Of a DNA stretch of 5,608 nt, positions 1 to 5,608 are shown piece by piece (within the stretch, counting starts at the first letter, position 1; each line of letters opens with the position of its first letter). Where the stretch lies: assembly GCA_003164825.1 (NCBI GenBank), contig PLUH01000277.1, forward strand, positions 1-5,608. The letters run 5' to 3'. Both the position numbers and the translations under genes were made by a program. The notes beneath the pieces are model-generated. The model was not told the origin of the DNA. It did not search any database and worked only from the letters and a program-made list of their open reading frames with translations. Source of the DNA: Hyphomicrobiales bacterium (GTDB taxonomy: Bacteria; Pseudomonadota; Alphaproteobacteria; Rhizobiales; Beijerinckiaceae).

Positions 1-41
1 GTTTGAGAAATGCGGGCTAGCCTCCGCCAGCTCCACCCATT

Positions 42-1499
42 ATGACCGCCTTCCCCTCACGATCAGGACAGGCGCCGTTGAACGCCCCGCAGGCCGCCCG
101 CGACAAACGGCCCGTGTTCACGCACGGGTCGTTGATGGGGCACGTCGCGGTCATGACCGCGACCGGCGCCATCGGCCTGATGGCGGTGTTCGTCGTCGAT
201 CTGCTGTCGCTGTTCTGGGTGTCGAAACTCGGCGATCAGGCGTTCAAGGCCGCCGTCGGCTACGTCGGCTTGATGACGTTCTTCGTCATGTCGATCAACA
301 TCGGGCTCACCATCGCCGCCTCGGCCACCGTCTCGCGCGCCCTCGGCGCCGGCGACCGGCCGCGCGCCCGCAGGCTTGCGGCGTCGTCGCTGACCATCGC
401 TGCGATCCTTTCGGCCGCGATGGCGGCGGCGATGTTCATCTTTCGCGATTGGGTGCTGACGACGCTGCTGCACGCCCACGGGGAACCGGCCGAGGTCGCC
501 TCGAAATTCATCGCCATCAGCATCCCGGCGAACGTGCCGCTCGCGGTCGGCATGACGTTCGCCGGCGTCTTGCGCGCCGTCGGCGACGCCCGGCGGGCGA
601 TGTACGTGACCCTCTCGGCCGGGATCGCCACCGCTTTTCTCGATCCGCTGCTCATCTTCGGGTTCGGCCTTGGGGTCTATGGCGCGGCGTGGGCGACGGT
701 CATCTCGCGGCTCATCCTGCTCGCCGTCGGCTGGCAGGGCGCGGTTGGCGTGCACGACCTTGTCGCCCGGCCGAAGCTCAACGCCGCGCGTGGCGACTTC
801 GGCCCGATCATGGCGATCGGCTTCCCCGCGATCATGGCCAACATGGCGGCGCCGGTGAGCTCGGCCTATACGCTGCGCGTGTTCTCCGATTTCGGCGAGG
901 CGGCGATCGCGGCGTCCGCGATCATCGACCGCGTCACGCCGGTCGCGTTCGGGGTCATCTTCGCCCTCACCGGATCGGTCGGGCCGATCATCGGCCAGAA
1001 CTATGGCGCGAAACTGATGGGCAGGGTGCAGCGGACGCTGACTGATTCTTTCATCCTGTCGATCGGCTACGTTCTGTTCGCCTGGGCGGCGCTGGCGCTT
1101 TGCGCGCCGGCGCTGGTCGCCGCCTTCGAGGCCAAGGGCGACAGCGCGCAATATGTCATCTTCTATTGCCGCTACGGGGTCTCGGCGTGGCTGTTCCTGG
1201 CCTGCCTGTTCGTCGCCAACACCGCGTTCAACAACCTCGGCTTTCCGGTGCTGACGATGGCTTTCAACTGGGCGCGGGCGACGCTCGGGACAATTCCGTT
1301 CGTGACCTTGGGCGCGCGTTATGGTGGAGTGCAGGGCGGCCTCATCGGCTTCGCGCTCGGCTGCGCCGTCTTCGGTCTCATCGCCGTCGCGACGGCATAT
1401 GCGGCGACGTGGCGGCTGGCCAAGGCCATCGACGGCGGCGATCGCGCAGTGGCGCGGCCCGTGGCGGCGATCGAGCAACGAGGAGCAAGAACGCCATGA
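42..1499 (+). CDS. MATE family multidrug/toxin efflux transporter
   Basis: This is a 485-residue inner-membrane protein of the MATE family (NorM/DinF-like), which exports organic cations or other small molecules in exchange for Na+ or H+. About 12 hydrophobic segments fill residues 33-460. Family landmarks seen directly are an acidic residue in TM1 (D53, in VVDLLSLFWVSKLG), RALGAGDRPRARR at 99-111 after TM2, the VLRAVGDARRAM loop at 176-187, GPIIGQNYGAK at 314-324 at the start of the second half, and FNNLGFPVL at 396-404. The length is usual for the family. The start is the first ATG after an in-frame TAG at 18-20. It lacks a clear Shine-Dalgarno (the upstream bases are CT-rich), so a later start such as Met32 (position 135), just before TM1, is possible. 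The stop overlaps the next gene by ATGA. The substrate cannot be inferred from the sequence. Confidence 0.93.
   Translation: MTAFPSRSGQAPLNAPQAARDKRPVFTHGSLMGHVAVMTATGAIGLMAVFVVDLLSLFWVSKLGDQAFKAAVGYVGLMTFFVMSINIGLTIAASATVSRALGAGDRPRARRLAASSLTIAAILSAAMAAAMFIFRDWVLTTLLHAHGEPAEVASKFIAISIPANVPLAVGMTFAGVLRAVGDARRAMYVTLSAGIATAFLDPLLIFGFGLGVYGAAWATVISRLILLAVGWQGAVGVHDLVARPKLNAARGDFGPIMAIGFPAIMANMAAPVSSAYTLRVFSDFGEAAIAASAIIDRVTPVAFGVIFALTGSVGPIIGQNYGAKLMGRVQRTLTDSFILSIGYVLFAWAALALCAPALVAAFEAKGDSAQYVIFYCRYGVSAWLFLACLFVANTAFNNLGFPVLTMAFNWARATLGTIPFVTLGARYGGVQGGLIGFALGCAVFGLIAVATAYAATWRLAKAIDGGDRAVARPVAAIEQRGARTP
1480..1485 (+). promoter_or_regulatory. Ribosome binding site of the DUF937 gene
   Basis: GAGGAG lies 10 bases before the ATG at 1496, inside the last codons of the MATE gene. 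It supports the 1496 start over the longer in-frame reading that opens upstream inside the transporter gene. Confidence 0.6.
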
Positions 1500-2197
1500 C
1501 GCTCAACGACATCTTGCACAGCGCCCAGGGCGGCCAGGCGGTCGCCAATCTCGGCGCCCAGTTCGGGCTTGCGCCGGCGGATGCTGAGAAGGCGGCGCAG
1601 GCGATGATTCCGGCGTTTTCCGCCGCCTTGCAGCAGATCGTCTCCAATCCCGCCGCCGTAGCGGGCATCCTCAAGGAACTCGCGAGCGGCGACCACGCGG
1701 CGTCCTACGCGCCTGGCCAAGCACCGGCTCCGGGCGCCGCCGGGGGCGACGCGCTCGGGCGGATTTTCGGCTCGCCGCAGGCGGTCGAGACGGTTGTTCA
1801 GCACGTCTCGCAGGTTTCGGGCGTCAGTCCCGATATCGTTCGCTCCATGCTGCCCGCCGTGGCGTCGATACTGATCGGCGGGCTTGCGCACGCGATGGCG
1901 AGCCTCGGGCTTTCCGGCGTGCTTAGCCAGCTTGCGGACGCAATGAGCGCGCCGGGCGCCGCCGGCCAAGCCGCCGCGCCTGCGCCGGGATCGAGCGGCG
2001 GCGTGTTCGGCTCGCTGATCTCGATGTTCGGCGGCGGGCATGCGACGGCGAACCCGGAGACGGCGGCCCTGGCGGCAGGATTCGCGACCTTGAGCGCAAT
2101 GTTCGTCTCCGGCGTGCAGGTCGCCCAGGCGCATCAGGCGGCCGTGAGCGGGATCGCCCAGTCGTTCACCCAGCCGCCGCCGGGGACCGGCGTCTGA
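1496..2197 (+). CDS. DUF937 domain-containing protein
   Basis: A 233-residue protein of the DUF937 family, whose biochemical role is unknown. The N-terminal segment (MTLNDILHSAQGGQAVANLGAQFGLAPADAEKA) and the block at 99-130 (VVQHVSQVSGVSPDIVRSMLPAVASILIGGL) are typical of the family. The two halves resemble each other: a helix, then G[LV]-x-P, then an [IL]PA helix, so the fold is probably a tandem helical repeat. Ala/Gly/Pro-rich linkers at about 72-84 and 152-169 separate the first half, the second half and a C-terminal helical tail (about 187-224). There is no signal peptide, and only the glycine/alanine-rich stretch at 119-143 is moderately hydrophobic. The start is fixed by GAGGAG upstream and by the ATGA overlap with the transporter stop, which implies translational coupling. 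Function cannot be assigned; the pairing only hints at a role linked to the envelope or the transporter. Confidence 0.88.
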   Translation: MTLNDILHSAQGGQAVANLGAQFGLAPADAEKAAQAMIPAFSAALQQIVSNPAAVAGILKELASGDHAASYAPGQAPAPGAAGGDALGRIFGSPQAVETVVQHVSQVSGVSPDIVRSMLPAVASILIGGLAHAMASLGLSGVLSQLADAMSAPGAAGQAAAPAPGSSGGVFGSLISMFGGGHATANPETAALAAGFATLSAMFVSGVQVAQAHQAAVSGIAQSFTQPPPGTGV

Positions 2198-2200
2198 GGG

Positions 2201-2214
2201 CGAACGTCCGTTCG
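2201..2214. repeat. Small palindrome upstream of gshA
   Basis: The sequence is CGAACG-TC-CGTTCG, a perfect 6-base inverted repeat with a 2-base centre. It begins 3 bases after the DUF937 stop and abuts the candidate -35 element at 2215. It could be an operator half-site pair or a tight hairpin at the end of the upstream operon. No T-run follows, so it is not a standard intrinsic terminator. Chance occurrence is possible. Confidence 0.35.
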
Positions 2215-2243
2215 TTGCATTGTCGGCGCGGCGCGACTATCTA
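2215..2243 (+). promoter_or_regulatory. Candidate sigma-70 promoter of gshA
   Basis: TTGCAT (2215-2220) and TATCTA (2238-2243) are separated by 17 bases, close to the housekeeping TTGACA/TATAAT pattern. The TA-containing patch stands out in a GC-rich gap. Transcription would start near 2250, giving a leader of about 35 bases before the gshA ATG at 2285. This suggests gshA has its own promoter rather than depending only on the MATE-DUF937 operon. The call is by eye only. Confidence 0.42.
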
Positions 2244-2284
2244 GCCGGGTCGCCGGTTCGCCGGCCGCTGGGATGAGCGCCTGC

Positions 2285-3655
2285 ATGGCTCGCGACGTCG
2301 TCGATAGTGAGGTTGTGGAGTCGCGCGACGCCCTGGTCGCCTGGCTCGAAGCGGGGTGCAAGCCGGCGGGCCCGTTCCGGATCGGCGCGGAGCACGAAAA
2401 GATACCCTTCTACCGCGCTAATCATTCGCCGGTCCCCTATGGCGGCGACAAGGGCATTCGGGCGCTGCTCGAAGGCATGCGCAAGCGGCTCGGCTGGGAC
2501 GGCATCGAAGATGGCGGTAATCTTATCGGCCTCTATGACCCGAATGGCGGCGGCGCCATTTCGCTCGAGCCGGGCGGACAGTTCGAACTCTCAGGCGCGC
2601 CGCTCGACGACGCGCACGCGACCGCCGACGAGCTTGATCGCCATCTTACGGTCGCGCGCTCCGTCGCCGAGCCGCTGGGGATCGGCTTCCTGGCGCTCGG
2701 CATGAGCCCCAAATGGTCGCTGGCCGAAACGCCGATCATGCCCAAGCACCGCTACGCGATCATGGCCCGTTACATGCCGAAAGTCGGGACCCGCGGCCTC
2801 GACATGATGTTTCGCACCGCCACCGTCCAGGTCAATCTCGATTTCATGAGCGAAAAGGACATGGTGGCCAAGATGCGCGTCGGCCTGGCGCTGCAGCCGG
2901 CGATCACCGCGCTATTCGCCAATTCGCCGTTCACCGACCGCAAGCTCAACGGGCTGCTCTCGGCGCGCTCGGAGATCTGGCGCCATACCGATGGCGCCCG
3001 CACCGGCATGCTGTCATTTGTGTTCGAGCCCGGCATGGGCTTCGAGCGCTACGTCGACTACGCGCTCGACGTGCCGCTCTATTTCCTCAAGCGCGGCGGA
3101 AACTATCAGGACGTGGCCGGAGCGAGCTTTCGCGACCTGCTCGCCGGCCGGCTCAAGGAGGCGCCCGGCGAGCGCGCCACGATCGCCGACTGGGCGAACC
3201 ACCTGTCGACGATCTTCCCCGAGGTGCGGCTCAAGCGCTATCTCGAAATGCGCGGCGCCGACGTCGGGCCGCCCGAGCGCATCGTCGCGCTCGCGGCGCT
3301 GATGGCCGGGCTCTATTACAATCCGGAGGCGCTGGGCTCGGCTGAGGCCCTGATCGAGGGCTGGAGCGCCGAGGACCGGCAGAAGCTGCGCGACGACGCG
3401 CCGCTGCTTGGCCTCGCCGCCGAGGTGCGCGGCCGCGATCTGCGCTCGGTTGCGCTCGACATGCTCGCCATCTCGCGTAGCGGCCTCAAGCGGCGCGCCC
3501 GGCTCAACGCCAGGGGCGAGGACGAGACGATCCTGCTTCATCCGCTCGAAGCGATCGCGGACAGCGGCCGCGAGCCGGCGCGGCGCTGGATTCAGCGTTA
3601 CGAAGGCCCGTGGGGCCGCTCGGTCGATCCGTCGTTCGACGAGGCCGCGTTTTAG
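2285..3655 (+). CDS. gshA: Glutamate-cysteine ligase, plant/alphaproteobacterial type
   Basis: This enzyme makes gamma-glutamylcysteine from L-glutamate, L-cysteine and ATP, the first and usually rate-limiting step of glutathione synthesis in the cytosol (EC 6.3.2.2). The 456-residue product matches the GCS2/plant-type family along its full length: IESRD-like VESRDALVAWLEAGCKP (11-27), the FRIGAEHEK active-site strand (31-39), GGGAISLEPGGQFELSGAP (88-106), YMPKVG (163-168), TVQVNLDF (180-187), FANSPF (211-216), RSEIWRHTD (228-236), GFERYVDYALDVPLYF (252-267), and DWANHLSTIFPEVRLKRYLEMRG (302-324). I chose the ATG at 2285 because relatives begin MARD and GATGAG lies 7 bases upstream. An in-frame ATG at 2273 would add MSAC but has only GGG directly before it. 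The only cysteine is Cys25. It is convergent with the next gene, and no clear terminator lies between them. Confidence 0.96.
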   Translation: MARDVVDSEVVESRDALVAWLEAGCKPAGPFRIGAEHEKIPFYRANHSPVPYGGDKGIRALLEGMRKRLGWDGIEDGGNLIGLYDPNGGGAISLEPGGQFELSGAPLDDAHATADELDRHLTVARSVAEPLGIGFLALGMSPKWSLAETPIMPKHRYAIMARYMPKVGTRGLDMMFRTATVQVNLDFMSEKDMVAKMRVGLALQPAITALFANSPFTDRKLNGLLSARSEIWRHTDGARTGMLSFVFEPGMGFERYVDYALDVPLYFLKRGGNYQDVAGASFRDLLAGRLKEAPGERATIADWANHLSTIFPEVRLKRYLEMRGADVGPPERIVALAALMAGLYYNPEALGSAEALIEGWSAEDRQKLRDDAPLLGLAAEVRGRDLRSVALDMLAISRSGLKRRARLNARGEDETILLHPLEAIADSGREPARRWIQRYEGPWGRSVDPSFDEAAF

Positions 3656-3670
3656 ACTGTGCGAGACGTT

Positions 3671-4090
3671 TCAGCGCGCTTCGTCGCCGGAGCCTGGCGA
3701 CTGGAACAAGCGGTCCTGGTCCGCCGCGGGGACGTCGATGACCGTCGCGCGCGAAGGGAGCACGCTGCCGACGAATTCCGGCGCGTCGAGCGGACCGAAC
3801 GGGGAGGTGTGGCCGCCGATTTGCTCATCGGTCCCCAACCGCGCGCCCGCCGCGATATAGCCGCTGATGCGCTTGCAATCGCCCGAGTCCTTGAGGCCGC
3901 CCAGTCCCTCGCCCTGGCTGTCGCACTGCGCGGGATCGGCCGCCGCCGCCGGCAGCGTCGAGCGATCGAACTCGCCGGCGCTCACCAGTTCCGACGGGGC
4001 GCCGACGAGGAAGGCGAACAGCGGCGCGCAGGCGAAGCTCATGGCCCCTCTGACGCTGCGCCGCTTGCCGAGCTGACAGTAAATCATCAT
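3671..4090 (-). CDS. Hypothetical small secreted protein
   Basis: I do not recognise this family. Reading from 4090 gives 139 residues. The first 38 look like a Sec signal peptide: a basic stretch KRRSVR at 9-14, a hydrophobic core over about 16-31, and a likely cut after LVSA (35-38). The mature part, about 101 residues, has two cysteines (Cys56, Cys72) that could form a disulfide, then CKRISGYIAAGAR (72-84), a Gly/Pro-rich stretch and an acidic tail. The short C-x-x-I-x-G-Y-I pattern resembles the first strand region of alphaproteobacterial porins, but the protein is far too short to be a porin. Codon third positions are mostly G or C on this strand, which supports real coding. The start is uncertain: no strong Shine-Dalgarno precedes 4090. 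The frame is open up to an ATG at 4186 inside rsmE, and a later ATG at 4042 has AGAGGGG upstream but would lose the charged n-region. The gene lies 62 bases downstream of rsmE and may be co-transcribed with it. Confidence 0.65.
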   Translation of the reverse strand: MMIYCQLGKRRSVRGAMSFACAPLFAFLVGAPSELVSAGEFDRSTLPAAAADPAQCDSQGEGLGGLKDSGDCKRISGYIAAGARLGTDEQIGGHTSPFGPLDAPEFVGSVLPSRATVIDVPAADQDRLFQSPGSGDEAR

Positions 4091-4152
4091 TCGCCGGAAT
4101 GGAGCCAGATCGTGGCGGCAAAATGGCCGGCGCGGCTCCCGAGGCTCAGAAA

Positions 4153-4920
4153 TCAGGGCCCGCGGCCACGCCGTCCTTTCGGCCAATCGCCGAGCGTGGC
4201 CTGGATGAGCGCCAGCGCCGCCACCGCCGCCGTATCGGCGCGCAGGATTCGCGGGCCGAGGCTCAGGCGCAGGACGCGCGGACCAGCGAGAATCGCGGCC
4301 CGCTCGTCGTCGTCGAAGCCGCCTTCGGGGCCGACGAGGAGCCCGACGCCGTTCTCCGCGCTAACCTCGCCCAGCGCGTCGAGCGGGCTCGCCTGCGGCG
4401 CCTCCTCGTCGCAGAAGACGATGAGCCGCTCGGGCGGCCAGCGGGCCAGCGTCTTTTCGAGCGTCTCGGGCGCGGCGACCTCCGGCGCCCAGATCACGCC
4501 GCATTGCTCGCAGGCTTCGATGGCGTTGGCGCGCAGACGCTCGAGGTTAACGCGCGCGATCTGGGTGCGCCTGGTGATGAGCGGCCTCAATCGCCGCGCC
4601 CCCATCTCCACCGCCTTCTGGGCCATATAGTCGAGGCGGGCGTGCTTGAGCGGCGCAAACAGGTAATCGACATCCGGCGGCGCCTCCTGCGGCCGCGTTC
4701 GCCGGCCGACGATGAGCGACGCGCCTTTGCGCGAAGCCGCCGCGAGGATGCTTGCGAATTCGCCGTCGCGGCCGTTGAACAGGAGCACCGATGCGTCTGC
4801 GCCGAGCCGCAGCACATTGACGAGGTAGTTCGTCTGCTGCGGGTCGAGCTTGACCTCGGCGCCTTCGGCGAGCGGCGCCTCGACGTAGAGCCGGGGGGTG
4901 CGGAAATCGGTTCGGGCCAT
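4153..4920 (-). CDS. rsmE: 16S rRNA (uracil1498-N3)-methyltransferase RsmE
   Basis: This enzyme methylates N3 of U1498 in helix 44 of 16S rRNA, using S-adenosylmethionine, on the assembled 30S subunit (EC 2.1.1.193). The 255-residue product has the expected two parts: an N-terminal PUA-like RNA-binding domain (about 1-72, with RLYVEAPL, NYLVNVLRLG and LLFNGRDGEF) and a C-terminal SPOUT methyltransferase domain with the trefoil-knot motifs LLVGPEGGF (194-202) and LSLGPRILRADTAAVAALALIQ (219-240). It also has KAVEMGARRLRPLITRRTQ (102-120). Length is normal. I chose the ATG at 4920 because GGGGA lies 5 bases upstream and relatives start directly before the [DT]F.[ST]PRL motif. An in-frame ATG at 4932 would add four residues with a poorer ribosome site, and the longer open frame to 5181 runs into the divergent gene. 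It is divergent from the DUF1223 gene, with a 125-base gap. Confidence 0.96.
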   Translation of the reverse strand: MARTDFRTPRLYVEAPLAEGAEVKLDPQQTNYLVNVLRLGADASVLLFNGRDGEFASILAAASRKGASLIVGRRTRPQEAPPDVDYLFAPLKHARLDYMAQKAVEMGARRLRPLITRRTQIARVNLERLRANAIEACEQCGVIWAPEVAAPETLEKTLARWPPERLIVFCDEEAPQASPLDALGEVSAENGVGLLVGPEGGFDDDERAAILAGPRVLRLSLGPRILRADTAAVAALALIQATLGDWPKGRRGRGP

Positions 4921-4925
4921 GCGCG

Positions 4926-4930
4926 TCCCC
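4926..4930 (-). promoter_or_regulatory. Ribosome binding site of rsmE
   Basis: On the minus strand GGGGA is followed by a 5-base spacer and then the ATG at 4920. The spacing favours this start over the in-frame ATG at 4932. Confidence 0.5.
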
Positions 4931-4998
4931 ATAGCCCGCGCGAGCGCCGGCCGCCATCGCGGCCGCCGCCTGTCGGAGGTAACAAATCCCGCCCGGCG

Positions 4999-5030
4999 GC
5001 GAATGCGGTATCGTGAACGCCGGCATTCGC
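4999..5030. repeat. 8-base inverted repeat in the DUF1223 leader
   Basis: GCGAATGC at 4999-5006 and GCATTCGC at 5023-5030 are perfect inverted copies separated by 16 bases. The repeat ends 3 bases before the AGGAGGT of the DUF1223 gene. It could be an operator for a dimeric regulator in the divergent rsmE/DUF1223 gap, or a hairpin in the mRNA leader that affects ribosome access. Function is inferred from position only. Confidence 0.4.
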
Positions 5031-5033
5031 GCG

Positions 5034-5040
5034 AGGAGGT
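5034..5040 (+). promoter_or_regulatory. Perfect Shine-Dalgarno of the DUF1223 gene
   Basis: AGGAGGT, the full anti-16S core, sits 5 bases before the GTG at 5046. It is the strongest ribosome site in the window and decides the non-ATG start of the following gene. Confidence 0.8.
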
Positions 5041-5045
5041 ACCCC

Positions 5046-5608
5046 GTGTCTCACTGGTTGAAAATGGGCGGTTGCGTCGCCGCGCTGGCGATGCTCGCCT
5101 TGCCGTTGCGGTCAGCCCTCGCCGCCGACGCGACGCACCCGACCGTCGTTGAACTGTTCCAGAGCCAGGGCTGCTCGTCATGCCCGCCGGCGGCCGCCAA
5201 CGTCTCGGCGGTCAGCGACCGCGCGGACGTGCTCGCGCTCTCCTTCGCCGTCGACTACTGGGATCGGCTCGGCTGGAAGGACACCTTTTCAAAGCACGCC
5301 TGGACGGAGCGCCAATACGCCTACGCCCGGGCGCTTGCGCGCGACGGCGTCTATACGCCCCAGGTGGTGATCAACGGCCGGGTCGAAGGCGACGCGCTCG
5401 AGCCGGGCGCGCTGGCGGGGCTGATGAGCCGCGGCGATCGCGGCGCCGGGGGCCCGAATGTCGGCTTTACCGGCGGCGCAGTGACGGTCGGGGCAGGGGC
5501 CGCGCCTTCGGGCGGGGCGGACGTCTGGCTCGCGCGCTATATCCCGCGCACGGTCGAGGTCGCGATTCCGCGCGGCGAGAACGCGGGCCATACGCTGCCC
5601 TATAAGGA
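5046..5608 (+). CDS. DUF1223 secreted thioredoxin-like protein (3' end cut)
   Basis: The frame opens with GTG at 5046 and stays open to the window end, giving 187 residues. The family is usually somewhat longer (about 230-260), so the C-terminus is missing. Residues 1-26 or 1-27 form a Sec signal peptide: Lys6, a hydrophobic core VAALAMLALPL, then SALA-A. The mature protein begins with the DUF1223 signature VVELFQSQGCSSCPPA (34-49), which holds a CxxC pair (Cys43, Cys46) in thioredoxin-like position. Further family blocks are LALSFAVDYWDRLGWKD, RQYAYARAL and GVYTPQVVINGR, the last resembling the cis-Pro loop region of thioredoxin folds. A periplasmic thiol-disulfide or metal-related role is plausible, but the family has no established function that I can name. 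A perfect Shine-Dalgarno fixes the GTG start; the in-frame ATG at 5064 would shorten the signal peptide and lose its lysine. Confidence 0.9.
   Translation, partial: MSHWLKMGGCVAALAMLALPLRSALAADATHPTVVELFQSQGCSSCPPAAANVSAVSDRADVLALSFAVDYWDRLGWKDTFSKHAWTERQYAYARALARDGVYTPQVVINGRVEGDALEPGALAGLMSRGDRGAGGPNVGFTGGAVTVGAGAAPSGGADVWLARYIPRTVEVAIPRGENAGHTLPYK

Noticed and set aside
63..1478. 471-codon minus-strand open frame opposite the transporter gene
   Set aside because: Its product is dominated by R, D, E, H, G and P with no domain, as expected for the antisense of a GC-rich gene. The plus strand encodes a clear MATE protein over the same bases.
1100..1495. In-frame N-terminal extension of the DUF937 protein into the transporter gene
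   Set aside because: The extension is arginine-rich shadow translation of MATE coding sequence. Family similarity and the ribosome site both begin at 1496.
3620..3700. Possible intrinsic terminator between the convergent gshA and secreted-protein genes
   Set aside because: The only T-run (GCGTTTTAG) is inside the gshA end and is not preceded by a convincing stem; the 15-base gap holds no hairpin.
4101..4139. Inverted repeat GGAGCC/GGCTCC between rsmE and the secreted-protein gene
   Set aside because: It has six-base arms 27 bases apart with no T-run; in DNA this GC-rich that is expected by chance and does not support a terminator.
4091..4186. N-terminal extension of the secreted protein to an ATG at 4186
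   Set aside because: It would overlap the end of rsmE and place about 32 charged residues before the signal peptide. The start at 4090 gives a normal signal peptide length.
3659..4630. 323-codon plus-strand open frame after gshA
   Set aside because: It runs antisense through both the secreted-protein gene and rsmE, is arginine/alanine-rich and shows no domain.
4099..5016. 305-codon plus-strand open frame antisense to rsmE
   Set aside because: It is the shadow of a well-recognised SPOUT methyltransferase gene, with low-complexity composition and no family features.
4921..5181. N-terminal extension of rsmE up to 5181
   Set aside because: The extra 87 residues are Arg/Ser-rich, overlap the divergent DUF1223 gene and its signal peptide, and precede the family-conserved start at 4920.
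5149..5605. Plus-strand frames starting at 5149 and 5180 and the minus-strand frame 5289-5591
   Set aside because: All overlap the DUF1223 gene in other frames and give Arg/Gly-rich products without any recognisable motif.

Overview
The window is GC-rich bacterial chromosome. It most likely comes from an alphaproteobacterium of the Hyphomicrobiales (Rhizobiales) type. The evidence is the plant-type glutamate-cysteine ligase with an MARD N-terminus, the alphaproteobacterial style of RsmE (LGPRILRADTAAVAALAL), the DUF937 and DUF1223 families, and codons ending mostly in G or C. I cannot name a genus from sequence alone. No mobile element, tRNA, rRNA, CRISPR array or phage gene is visible.

Layout, left to right. 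(1) Positions 42-1499 (+) encode a complete 12-TM MATE-family efflux transporter. (2) Its stop codon overlaps the start of a DUF937 protein (1496-2197, +) through ATGA, so the two genes form a probable translationally coupled pair. (3) A gap of about 87 bp holds a small palindrome and a plausible sigma-70 promoter. (4) gshA, glutamate-cysteine ligase (2285-3655, +), is the first enzyme of glutathione synthesis. (5) Convergent to gshA, with 15 bp between the stops, is a small predicted secreted protein of unknown function (4090-3671, -). (6) Upstream of it on the same strand is rsmE, the 16S rRNA m3U1498 methyltransferase (4920-4153, -). (7) After a 125-bp divergent intergenic region comes a DUF1223 secreted thioredoxin-like protein (5046 to beyond 5608, +). 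It starts with GTG behind a perfect AGGAGGT and is cut by the window end.

How the genes relate: most look like ordinary housekeeping or accessory genes. gshA (cytosolic thiol supply) and the DUF1223 protein (periplasmic CxxC protein) share a loose thiol-redox theme, but nothing shows that they are co-regulated. The MATE/DUF937 pair is the only clear operon. The short secreted protein between gshA and rsmE is the least explained gene. I see no convincing new multi-gene system here. The points worth a second look are that orphan protein, the MATE-DUF937 coupling, the two inverted repeats in leader regions, and the near absence of cysteine in this plant-type GshA.
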